Shown in pieces: positions 1-6,316 of a DNA stretch of 18,919 nt; the first letter of the stretch is position 1; each line of letters begins with the position of its first letter. Origin of the DNA: an uncultured Collinsella sp. (GTDB taxonomy: Bacteria; Actinomycetota; Coriobacteriia; Coriobacteriales; Coriobacteriaceae); NCBI GenBank assembly GCA_902496115.1, contig CABUZK010000035.1, positions 1-18,919 of the forward strand. The letters are read 5' to 3'. The translations under genes and the position numbers were made by a program. Under the pieces are notes generated by a model, which was not told the origin of the DNA, made no database searches, and was given only the letters and a program-made list of their open reading frames with translations.

Positions 1-55
1 AAGGGCGCCCTCCGTAAACGTGATTGAATTGTAGGCTAAAGGCCAAGCGGAGCGA

Positions 56-553
56 CTAGCGCTCACGCGCGACGATGAGCTGGTCCATCTCCTCAACATG
101 CTCCCCGACGGAGCCCTTGATACTCGAGAACTCAACGGAGTTGCACACCAAGATGGGAACCGTCACATCGTAGCCCTCGGCAGCAATTGCCTCGCGATCG
201 AACTCGATGAGCACATCGCCCTTATGGACGATGTCACCCACTTGCGCATGCACGGTAAAGTGCTTGCCCTCGAGCTGAACAGTGTCCAAACCAACATGGA
301 TGAGCACGTCCAGGCCATCGACCGTGTTGAGCGCAACGGCGTGTCCCGTGGGAAAAATGGCCTCGACCTTGGCGTCTGCCGGCGCAATCACGCGCGTGCC
401 GGTAGGCTGAATCGCCACGCCCTGGCCCAAAAGGCCGGTGGCAAACGTCTGATCGTTTACCTCGGAGAGCGGAATGACGTCGCCCGAGATGGGAGCATCC
501 AGCGTAAGGACTCGACCACGCATACCAAAAGACCTTAGGACTTTAGTGAACAT
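56..553 (-). CDS. crr: PTS glucose-type EIIA component (single domain)
   Basis: Phosphocarrier domain of the sugar phosphotransferase system: it takes a phosphate from HPr on a histidine and hands it to an EIIB domain for sugar uptake. From the ATG at 553 the protein has 165 residues, the usual size of a free EIIA-Glc. The family hallmarks are visible: APISGDVIPL near residue 20, the accessory histidine in FPTGHA (His71) and the phosphorylated histidine in LIHVGLDTV (His86), then GDxVxxGDxLIxFD. An in-frame TTG at 574 would add seven residues, but only the ATG at 553 has a Shine-Dalgarno (GAGGGGGAGC) directly before it. It lies 71 bp downstream of glmM on the same strand and no good promoter was seen between them, so co-transcription is likely. 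No EIIB or EIIC gene is in view, so its sugar is unknown. The symbol crr reflects the domain type, not a proven orthologue. Confidence 0.9.
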   Translation of the reverse strand: MFTKVLRSFGMRGRVLTLDAPISGDVIPLSEVNDQTFATGLLGQGVAIQPTGTRVIAPADAKVEAIFPTGHAVALNTVDGLDVLIHVGLDTVQLEGKHFTVHAQVGDIVHKGDVLIEFDREAIAAEGYDVTVPILVCNSVEFSSIKGSVGEHVEEMDQLIVARER

Positions 554-624
554 GCTCCCCCTCGGACATACCAATCAATCAAAATAGCCTTAACAGTTTA
601 CCACTTGGCACCCGATATTGACCA

Positions 625-1962
625 TTAGGGAAGTTCGCGCTTGACAACCTCGACGATGTCGTCGACAACGCGCTGGGTCAGCTCGTGCGTCTCGGCCTCG
701 GCCATAACGCGAACCAGCGGCTCGGTACCGCTCGGGCGCACCAAGACGCGGCCGCGACCGTTGAGCTCCTTCTCGGCGGCAGCGACGGCGTCCCAGATGG
801 GCTGGCAATCGTCCAGGCCGGCCTTGTTGTCCGAATGCACGTTGACGAGCACCTGCGGGTACTTCTTCATGATGCCGGCAAGGTCGGTGAGCGTGCGGCC
901 GGTGCGCTTGAGCACGGCCAGAAGCTGCAGGGCCGTCACCAAGCCGTCGCCGGTGGTGTTGTGCTCCAGGAAGATGATGTGGCCGGACTGCTCGCCGCCG
1001 ATGACAGCACCGTCCTCGAGCATGCGCTCAAGAACATAGCGGTCGCCCACGGCGGTCTGAACCATCTCAAAGCCCTGCTCCTTCATGGCGATGGAGAAGC
1101 CTAGGTTGCACATAACGGTCGAGACGATCTCGGAGTTGGCGAGCTTGCCGCGAGCGGCCAGGTCGGAACCGCAGATGGCCAGGATGTAGTCGCCATCGAT
1201 CTCGTTGCCCTCGCTGTCCACGAACAGCACGCGATCGGCGTCGCCATCGTGGGCCAGGCCGATGTCGGCGTGGGTACGCAGTACGAGCTCACGCAGGGGC
1301 TCAAGATGAGTGGAGCCGCACTCGACGTTAATGTCGGTGCCGCAGTAGTCGGTGTTGATGGCATGGACCGTGGCGCCCAGGCGCTGCAGTGCGGCGGGCG
1401 TGGTCTGGCAAGAAGCGCCGTGGCCGCAGTCGACGGCAACAACCAGGCCGTCGAGCTTAAGGCCGTCGAGCGTGTTGATGGCATGATCGACATATGCCTT
1501 GCGGGCGTCCTTCATCTTGATGATGTGACCCACACCGGCGCCGGTCGGCAGCGTGTCGGCAGCCATGGCCTCCTCGGACATGACCCAGGCGCTGATCTCT
1601 TCCTCGACAGCATCGGGAAGCTTCATGCCCTTGCGGCTAAAGAACTTGATGCCGTTGAACTCCGGCGGATTGTGCGAAGCAGAGATGACGATGCCGCCGT
1701 CGAGCTCATTTTGGACGGTGAGCAGCGCCACGGCCGGCGTAGGGATAACGCCGCAGCAGTGCGGTCGGCCGCCCTCGGCCATAATGCCGGCGGTCAGAGC
1801 ACTCTCGAGCATGGTGCCCGAAAGACGCGTGTCACGGCCGATGCAAATGTCCGGACCAAGGAACTTGGTCGCCGCACGGCCAAGACGAAACGCGAGGTCG
1901 CACGAGAGGTCGGCGTTGGCGACGCCGCGGACGCCATCGGTACCGAAGATGTTCTGGGGCAT
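625..1962 (-). CDS. glmM: Phosphoglucosamine mutase
   Basis: Interconverts glucosamine-6-phosphate and glucosamine-1-phosphate, the step before UDP-GlcNAc and thus peptidoglycan synthesis; cytoplasmic. From the ATG at 1962 the protein has 445 residues, the normal GlmM length. It opens with the family start FGTDGVRG. The phosphoserine loop ISASHNP places the catalytic serine at residue 96; the metal-binding loop DGDADR is at 239-244, the sugar-binding GGEQSGH at 322-328 and the phosphate-binding RPSGTEP at 409-415. All four landmarks are intact. A longer reading from a TTG at 1980 is possible, but AAGGAG lies between that codon and the ATG, favouring the ATG. The gene follows rpsI behind an intrinsic terminator, so it is either expressed by read-through or from its own promoter, which I could not identify. 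A small hairpin (GTGGGC/GCCCAC, 1981-2003) lies just upstream of the ribosome binding site. Confidence 0.96.
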   Translation of the reverse strand: MPQNIFGTDGVRGVANADLSCDLAFRLGRAATKFLGPDICIGRDTRLSGTMLESALTAGIMAEGGRPHCCGVIPTPAVALLTVQNELDGGIVISASHNPPEFNGIKFFSRKGMKLPDAVEEEISAWVMSEEAMAADTLPTGAGVGHIIKMKDARKAYVDHAINTLDGLKLDGLVVAVDCGHGASCQTTPAALQRLGATVHAINTDYCGTDINVECGSTHLEPLRELVLRTHADIGLAHDGDADRVLFVDSEGNEIDGDYILAICGSDLAARGKLANSEIVSTVMCNLGFSIAMKEQGFEMVQTAVGDRYVLERMLEDGAVIGGEQSGHIIFLEHNTTGDGLVTALQLLAVLKRTGRTLTDLAGIMKKYPQVLVNVHSDNKAGLDDCQPIWDAVAAAEKELNGRGRVLVRPSGTEPLVRVMAEAETHELTQRVVDDIVEVVKRELP

Positions 1963-2011
1963 AGGATCGCTCCTTCCCAAGTGGGCAAAACGCAGTCGCC
2001 CACCCTAGTCG

Positions 2012-2055
2012 AAAAAGAAAAGCGGGACCCGCCGAGCAATCGGCAGGCCCCGCTT
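2012..2055 (-). terminator. Intrinsic terminator after rpsI
   Basis: On the minus strand a long GC-rich stem (AAGCGGG... pairing with ...CCCGCTT, inner pairing GCCGA/TCGGC, 2020-2055) is followed by a T-rich run (TTTTCTTTTT, 2011-2020). It lies 30 bp after the rpsI stop and before glmM, so it should end or attenuate the ribosomal protein transcript. Confidence 0.88.
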
Positions 2056-2085
2056 GTACATTGTATCTCGTAAGGAGATAAAACC

Positions 2086-2481
<396 letters not shown>

Positions 2482-2483
2482 CT

Positions 2484-2927
2484 TTAAGCCTCCAGCTCAA
2501 TCTTCGTGGGGTTCTGGGCAGCGTGCGGATGCTCGGCACCAGCGTAGACCTTAAGCTTGGTCATCTGGGCACGGCCGAGGGTGGTCTTGGGCAGCATGCC
2601 GCGAACGGCGCACTCGATGACCTTCTCCGGGTGCTTCTCCATAGCCTGGCGGAAGCTCTCAGCCTTGAGGCCGCCGTTGTAGCCGCTGTGGCGATAATAG
2701 GTCTTCGTGTCGGCCTTGTTACCGGTAAGCTGGACCTTATCGGCGTTGATGACGACAACGAAGTCGCCGCAGTCGCTGTTGGGCGTGAACTGGGGCTTGT
2801 TCTTACCGCGCAGGATCATTGCGATCTGGGTGGCAAGACGGCCCAGGACAGCACCATCGGCGTCGACGAGAACCCAGTTGCGCTGGACCTCGCCCTGCTT
2901 GGCGTAGTGAGTCGATTTCGAAATCAC
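2484..2927 (-). CDS. rplM: 50S ribosomal protein L13 (uL13)
   Basis: Early-assembling large-subunit ribosomal protein. The 147-residue product shows the L13 core: WVLVDADGAVLGRLAT near residue 18, the RGKNKPQFTPNSDCGDFVVVINADKV segment, the YYRHSGYNGGLK block and RGMLPKTTLGR near residue 109, followed by a C-terminal VYAGAEHPHAAQNP. Translation starts at a GTG (2925-2927): GGAGGAG lies upstream at the right distance and no nearer ATG fits. A 60-nt leader separates the predicted transcription start from this GTG and can fold into a hairpin (see separate entry). First gene of the rplM-rpsI operon. Confidence 0.97.
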   Translation of the reverse strand: MISKSTHYAKQGEVQRNWVLVDADGAVLGRLATQIAMILRGKNKPQFTPNSDCGDFVVVINADKVQLTGNKADTKTYYRHSGYNGGLKAESFRQAMEKHPEKVIECAVRGMLPKTTLGRAQMTKLKVYAGAEHPHAAQNPTKIELEA

Positions 2928-2955
2928 TTAGACTCCTCCATGTACAGTACGTGTT

Positions 2956-2987
2956 GTTACAGAGATTCACGGGGCTCTGCAAGTAAC
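2956..2987 (-). promoter_or_regulatory. Hairpin in the rplM leader
   Basis: The minus-strand leader of rplM contains CAGAG/CTCTG arms around a 10-nt loop (2960-2979), extended by GTTA/TAAC after a 4-nt bulge. It sits at the very 5' end of the predicted transcript, upstream of the Shine-Dalgarno. L13 leaders are autoregulatory in some other bacteria; that function here is inference only. Confidence 0.4.
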
Positions 2988-2993
2988 CCGTCC

Positions 2994-3021
2994 ATATTAC
3001 CCCGCTCGTCGCCCGAGTCAA
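2994..3021 (-). promoter_or_regulatory. Sigma70-type promoter of rplM-rpsI
   Basis: Minus strand: -35 TTGACT (3016-3021), 16-bp spacer, -10 TAATAT (2994-2999). The expected start of transcription is near 2987, about 60 nt before the rplM GTG. It is the best promoter match in the left half of the window. Confidence 0.8.
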
Positions 3022-3084
3022 CAGGTATTTTGGCTCTGACCAGACTTTCTGCACATGTCGTCCATGGGTCATGACGTCGCGACG

Positions 3085-3963
3085 CTAGCGCTCGACAAAC
3101 GCCTCGATATCTCCCAGCAATCGCTTTGCCTCCTGGCGGCCCTGAATATACAGGTCGAGGAGCTTTGCCGGATCGTGCTCAACGTGGCCGACCTCGACCG
3201 GCTTTTGCGGAGCAACGACCAGCGCACGGCCCTCGCGCTCATACTTCCACAGATGCATGCGTTGGATGTTATAGCGGTCGTGGCGCGTCTCGATAGCCTC
3301 GAGCAGGTAGGGGTAGTCGGCATAGCGGGCGCGCGCGGCGGGCATAAACTCGTAGGGCTTTTTCTCGTATGAGCGGTCCTGCGTAACGATAACGACCGCA
3401 CGGTCGAAGCCCGCCTCCTCGAGCACATGCTCGATAGGGACCGAATCGGCTACGCCGCCGTCGACGTATTTGTGCCCGTCAATCTCGACCGGCGGCGTCA
3501 CCAGCGGCAGCGACGTCGAGGCGCGCACGGCATCGAGGTCGAGCACGGCGCTTTTGACCGGCAGGTACGCGGCGGTTCCAAAGAGCATGTCCGTCGCGGC
3601 GGCGTACATCTCGATGGGGCTGGCGTCGAACGTCTCGTTGTCAAAGGGATCCAGGCGGTCCTGGACGTCGTTAAAGATAAAGTCGTAACCCACAATAGAG
3701 CCCGTGGACGCAAACGATGCGGCACCCATGTAGCGGCTGTCGTTACAGAAAGCCAGGTTGATGCGGTTGGCACGGCCGATCTGGTGCGACTTGTAGTTGA
3801 CGCCGTTGAGGGCGCCGGCCGATACGCCATATACCGCCGGAATCTCGACGCCGACCTCCATGAGGACGTCGAGCACGCCTGCGGTAAATTGCCCGCGGAA
3901 GCTGCCGCCCTCCAAAACGAGCGCGACCTTGCCGGCGTTCTTTGCCCTATCTTCTGCAGTCAT
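3085..3963 (-). CDS. Patatin-like phospholipase family protein
   Basis: Predicted serine lipid acyl hydrolase of the patatin family. The 292-residue product has the three family landmarks in order: the glycine-rich oxyanion segment GGSFRG at 19-24, the nucleophile elbow GVSAG with Ser48, and the DGG motif with Asp168, which together give the Ser-Asp dyad. The C-terminal third (from about residue 200, with LEAIETRHDRYN and the lysine/arginine-rich LYIQGRQEAKRL end) resembles the extra domain of YjjU-type bacterial patatins. No signal peptide or membrane segment is evident, so it is probably cytoplasmic or peripheral. The frame is open up to 4143, but the ATG at 3963 is preceded by AGGAGGTCAAT, a perfect Shine-Dalgarno, which fixes the start. 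It stands alone between the rplM promoter and the tmRNA; no convincing promoter was seen. Its lipid substrate cannot be told from sequence. Confidence 0.9.
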   Translation of the reverse strand: MTAEDRAKNAGKVALVLEGGSFRGQFTAGVLDVLMEVGVEIPAVYGVSAGALNGVNYKSHQIGRANRINLAFCNDSRYMGAASFASTGSIVGYDFIFNDVQDRLDPFDNETFDASPIEMYAAATDMLFGTAAYLPVKSAVLDLDAVRASTSLPLVTPPVEIDGHKYVDGGVADSVPIEHVLEEAGFDRAVVIVTQDRSYEKKPYEFMPAARARYADYPYLLEAIETRHDRYNIQRMHLWKYEREGRALVVAPQKPVEVGHVEHDPAKLLDLYIQGRQEAKRLLGDIEAFVER

Positions 3964-4078
3964 ATTGACCTCCTGCTGTTTCGTTTGGGCTTCTTCTACC
4001 CAGTTTTGGGATAGAGAGCGCATTGGTTTTGGAGTTGCGGAGGACGGGGCGGCCAAGTCAACCCCAGAGTGATGAGTT

Positions 4079-4126
4079 GCCGCCGGGAAAGCGCATCCCA
4101 CCCTGCGCCACCGGGGCTTTTTCTTT
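4079..4126 (+). terminator. Possible plus-strand intrinsic terminator with no gene
   Basis: Plus strand: outer stem GCC(G)CCGG/CCGGGGC with one bulged base, inner stem GCGCA/TGCGC, then TTTTTCTTT (4118-4125). No plus-strand gene ends here; it lies between the patatin gene start and the tmRNA terminator. On the minus strand the same hairpin has no T-run. It could stop antisense transcription or be a relic. Confidence 0.45.
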
Positions 4127-4144
4127 ACGCTCGCGCCCTGCATA

Positions 4145-4161
4145 GAGTTCGATTCTCCGCG
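4145..4161 (+). repeat. Inverted 17-base copy of the tmRNA T-arm
   Basis: Plus-strand GAGTTCGATTCTCCGCG is identical to the T-arm/acceptor segment of the tmRNA, which is on the opposite strand (4228-4244). The two copies form a perfect 17-bp inverted repeat that flanks the tmRNA terminator. A match of this length within 85 bp is unlikely by chance. Confidence 0.8.
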
Positions 4162-4174
4162 GTATCTGTAAGTA

Positions 4175-4210
4175 ATAAAAAAGCAGGTAGGTGCGTTTAC
4201 CTACCTGCTT
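4175..4210 (-). terminator. Intrinsic terminator of tmRNA
   Basis: Minus strand: a perfect 12-bp stem (AAGCAGGTAGGT/ACCTACCTGCTT, 4181-4210) with a 6-nt loop, followed by a run of T (TTTTTTAT). It begins 9 nt after the encoded CCA of the tmRNA. Confidence 0.95.
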
Positions 4211-4218
4211 GTAACTAT

Positions 4219-4582
4219 TGGTGGAGGCGCGGAGAATCGAACTCCGGTCCACGAAAGCCCCCTGATTGGCATCTCCAAGCTCAGTCGCTGGTTTTGTCTC
4301 GGACGCTTTGCGCGCAGCGACACGCTCGCGGCATCCCAACCGGTTCGGTCTTAGCCCGCGCCATACCGATTACGTGCGCAGGAGCATTCCCCTAAAATGA
4401 CGTCGCGCCGGTGTCGGGGAAATCACCGGGTTGACGCGCCGCTATAAACTAAGCAGCGAGAGCCATAGGCTCAAAAGAAGAGTTGTTGTCAATTCAATTT
4501 GACGGTACCCCTGTTTAACGAGGCGAGGAGACCTCGGCTTGCTTCCTCTCTCAGAGCTATCGTGTCGAAACCAGTCGCCCCC
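4219..4582 (-). ncRNA. ssrA: tmRNA (transfer-messenger RNA)
   Basis: Rescues ribosomes stalled on broken mRNAs: an alanyl-tRNA-like end is accepted by the ribosome and a short internal frame adds a degradation tag. The 5' end GGGGGCG (4576-4582) pairs with CGCCTCC at the 3' end, followed by the discriminator A and an encoded CCA (4219-4221). The conserved GACTGGTTTCGAC lies next to the 5' end, and the 3' T-arm reads GGAGTTCGATTCTCC. Length 364 nt is typical for one-piece tmRNA. The tag frame (4449-4490) reads DNNSSFEPMALAA and ends TAG; the ALAA end is the usual protease signal. The resume codon is taken as GAC because an in-frame TGA lies two codons earlier. SmpB is not in the window. A 5' extension must be removed by RNase P if transcription starts further upstream. 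Confidence 0.95.
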
Positions 4583-4819
4583 GAATGTCGGGAAAGTCTG
4601 GATGGCATTGGGCACGAGCACCCAACACCCGTCGACTTTTCAAGGAACACGCGGGGTGAGCCCCGCTCGTGGATAGCTATCTTACCACGTTCTAAAGGCG
4701 GACAGCTGCTCTATGCACGAGCTGTGAAGACCATAATGTGCACCACACTTCGCACTTTTGCTACCGGACACGTCACGTATATTTTCGCCAAGCAAAATTG
4801 ACCCATCGAAAGGACCGTT
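4583..4819. promoter_or_regulatory. Divergent region between tmRNA and the 4820 gene
   Basis: About 240 bp without a gene. For the plus strand there is a possible -10 TATATT (4778-4783) with a weak -35 16 bp upstream, giving a leader of about 30 nt before the ATG at 4820. For the tmRNA the best minus-strand -10 is TAAGAT (4677-4682), with no good -35; this would leave a leader of about 90 nt before the mature 5' end. Inside that leader lie two hairpins: a perfect GCGGGG-TGAG-CCCCGC (4651-4666) and a TTGGG/CCCAA pair (4608-4625). Promoter assignments are weak. Confidence 0.35.
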
Positions 4820-5254
4820 ATGGATACCAAGCAGCAACTCGTCAATGCCCTCGCAGGTCTGGGCTCAACCATTACCGAAGCTATGGATGTCATCGAAGGC
4901 TTTGTCCCCTGCGGACATCCCGCCCTCACGGTATCGAACGCACTCGTCGTGCTGGACGCTGACGATGATGCAGCTCTCGCCCAGCAGCTTGAGACCGTCG
5001 AGGGCTTTATCGACCACGTGAGTGAGAACCGCGGCGTGTCCGCCTACCACGGCATCGAGGTCGAGCTCGCGGGTCCAAAAGCTGATCTGCTCGCAGCAAT
5101 CTGCGAGGTAGGCGCCCTTATGCAGACCGCAGGCGTCAAGAACACCCAGGTCAACGAGTGGGTCTACCGCAGTCTGGCAGCACTCGATAGCTCCGACGAA
5201 AAGGCAGCCGAGCAGCTCGCAGAAAGTCCCGCCATTAAGGCCGAGCTTTTGTAA
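4820..5254 (+). CDS. Hypothetical protein, 144 residues
   Basis: I do not recognise this protein. It starts at an ATG preceded by GAAAGGA at a normal distance. The product is acidic, rich in alanine, leucine and aspartate, and probably mostly helical; no signal peptide or membrane segment is evident, so it should be cytoplasmic. Visible landmarks are a Cys-Gly-His (residues 31-33) between two helices, a hydrophobic strand-like ALVVLDADDD at 41-50, and a second cysteine near residue 96. The N-terminal half could be a helical bundle. It is a single-gene unit, divergent from tmRNA and convergent with the PIN toxin gene. Codon use is like that of the neighbours, so it does not look recently acquired. 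Function unknown. Confidence 0.8.
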   Translation: MDTKQQLVNALAGLGSTITEAMDVIEGFVPCGHPALTVSNALVVLDADDDAALAQQLETVEGFIDHVSENRGVSAYHGIEVELAGPKADLLAAICEVGALMQTAGVKNTQVNEWVYRSLAALDSSDEKAAEQLAESPAIKAELL

Positions 5255-5260
5255 ATAGCA

Positions 5261-5282
5261 GATGCGGGTCCCTTGGCGCATC
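5261..5282. terminator. Weak hairpin between convergent genes
   Basis: GATGCG and CGCATC face each other around a 10-nt loop between the 4820 gene and the PIN gene, which converge here. There is no T-run on either side, so this is at best a poor or factor-assisted terminator. Confidence 0.3.
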
Positions 5283-5312
5283 GTCGTCCAAGAGGCCTGC
5301 AAACAGTTCGCG

Positions 5313-5828
5313 TCAACTGATAGCCGCGCCGCCGCGTTCGGCCAAAATAAGAATCGGCATCATTTGACGAGGTGTCTTTGCTGCAAGATCGGCATGTTCG
5401 AGCAGTTTGCGATCGTTAGTTACCAAGTAATCTGCCCCAGCGCGTCTGCATGCCTCCAACACCAAATTATCCTCGTAATCATGATGAAGCGTTAGATACT
5501 TATCGGCCAACCACAAATCGGATGCGTCTGCGCCCACGGCGGTGGCGTTTTCGGTCATATTTCGAACAAACGCCAGCGCGGCCTCGCCTATCGCTCGTGC
5601 CGATGCTTCGTCGACCGAGCCTTTTTTAGCAATAACCCTGCGCTTGAGCTCGTGCTGGACAACATACAGTACATCCTTGGCGATATGCACCGGAAAGAGC
5701 AACGTTGCGCCAGATTCCGCAGCCCGTCCGATAAACGCACGCGCGGCAAGCGACTCGGCATGGTCGACGCAAAACGAATCAACCCATACGTTGGCATCCA
5801 CCATTATTTTGAGGGGAGCCCCGCTCAC
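5313..5828 (-). CDS. PIN-domain toxin (VapC-like)
   Basis: Predicted metal-dependent RNase of the PIN fold, the toxin half of a toxin-antitoxin pair. The acidic residues of the active site are visible: Asp11 in MVDANVWVDSF, Asp120 in HDYEDNLVLEA and Asp139 in LVTNDRKLL, with Glu60 a possible fourth; the VTND-K pattern is typical of the C-terminal end of PIN domains. The start is taken as the GTG at 5826-5828, which overlaps the antitoxin stop (GTGA) and has AAGGGG upstream, giving 171 residues. An ATG at 5804 would give 163 residues and still keep the first aspartate, so the true start is uncertain. A longer open frame to 6029 overlaps the antitoxin and is not used. Translation is probably coupled to the antitoxin. 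RNA target unknown. Confidence 0.85.
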   Translation of the reverse strand: MSGAPLKIMVDANVWVDSFCVDHAESLAARAFIGRAAESGATLLFPVHIAKDVLYVVQHELKRRVIAKKGSVDEASARAIGEAALAFVRNMTENATAVGADASDLWLADKYLTLHHDYEDNLVLEACRRAGADYLVTNDRKLLEHADLAAKTPRQMMPILILAERGGAAIS

Positions 5829-6178
5829 AGGATCATCCCCTTTTGGCGATAGCGCTCGTCCATGGCTTCGGAATAGATTGTGTCCCAATCGCGATCGTCG
5901 GATACGGGCAACGTAGCGATGCCCAGGTCCGCGTAAAGCTGATCCGCCGCCGCCCATGATGCGGCGAACGGAGTATCGGGCGCGACGGTCTGCTGCCGGT
6001 CGTCGACGGCCGCAAGCACTTCCTCGCACTGCCCGCCACCCTGCGCGACCTTGGCCACCACCTTTTTGATGAGCTCGGGCAGTGACCCGCCCGAAAGCCG
6101 CAGCGCTTCCTCGGCACGGTTCTTGACCTGGCGATCCACGCGAACGTTCACCTGCGCCATGCCGCCAACAGCACCCAT
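5825..6178 (-). CDS. Ribbon-helix-helix antitoxin (RelB/DinJ-like)
   Basis: Predicted DNA-binding antitoxin that neutralises the PIN toxin and represses its own promoter. The 117-residue product has a ribbon-helix-helix N terminus: the strand AQVNVRVD (8-15), then a helix RQVKNRAEEALRLSG and LPELIKKVVAKVA. The C-terminal half, with the acidic-aromatic SDDRDWDTIYSEAMDERY, is the likely toxin-binding part. The start is the ATG at 6178 with AAGGTGAGG upstream; the frame extends to a GTG at 6217, but that lies at or before the predicted start of transcription (about 6212). A start at the ATG at 6160 is also possible. Its stop overlaps the toxin GTG by four bases. Autoregulation is supported by the tandem GCTAGC sites around the -10. 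Confidence 0.82.
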   Translation of the reverse strand: MGAVGGMAQVNVRVDRQVKNRAEEALRLSGGSLPELIKKVVAKVAQGGGQCEEVLAAVDDRQQTVAPDTPFAASWAAADQLYADLGIATLPVSDDRDWDTIYSEAMDERYRQKGMIL

Positions 6179-6209
6179 CTCAACCTCACCTTCGACTTCT
6201 GCTATCTTA

Positions 6210-6247
6210 GCTAGCACAACTATATATTGCTGCTAGCACATGGTCAA
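6210..6247 (-). promoter_or_regulatory. Toxin-antitoxin promoter with tandem operator
   Basis: Minus strand: -35 TTGACC (6242-6247), 17-bp spacer, -10 TATAGT (6219-6224). Two identical 8-mers GCTAGCAC (plus strand 6210-6217 and 6232-6239) with palindromic GCTAGC cores sit 22 bp apart, about two helical turns, and frame the -10. This layout suits cooperative binding by a ribbon-helix-helix repressor on one DNA face. Confidence 0.75.
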
Positions 6248-6250
6248 ACG

Positions 6251-6297
6251 CAAAAGGCCTGCATTCTGGCGGCTGCAACACCGCCCAAATGCAGGCC
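6251..6297 (-). terminator. Intrinsic terminator after the P1B ATPase gene
   Basis: Minus strand: a perfect 10-bp outer stem (GGCCTGCATT/AATGCAGGCC) with an inner GGCGG/CCGCC stem, followed by TTTTGCGTTT. It starts about 20 bp after the ATPase stop. Its 3' edge almost touches the -35 of the antitoxin promoter. Confidence 0.85.
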
Positions 6298-6316
6298 GAA
6301 AACTAAAGTAAAAGTG

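Noticed and set aside
98..538. Long open frame on the plus strand opposite the EIIA gene
   Set aside because: Shadow of the minus-strand gene; no ribosome binding site and a composition expected for an antisense frame.
1249..2073. 274-codon plus-strand frame over glmM
   Set aside because: It runs antisense to an intact, fully recognised glmM and crosses the terminator after rpsI.
3964..4143. N-terminal extension of the patatin-like protein
   Set aside because: A perfect Shine-Dalgarno precedes the ATG at 3963, and the extension is not like the family and overlaps a terminator-like stem.
4499..4801. 100-codon plus-strand frame over the tmRNA 5' end
   Set aside because: It lies on the antisense strand of tmRNA and its leader and has no ribosome binding site.
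5829..6029. N-terminal extension of the PIN protein
   Set aside because: It overlaps the antitoxin in another frame and is low-complexity; the GTG at 5828 has a ribosome binding site and overlaps the antitoxin stop.
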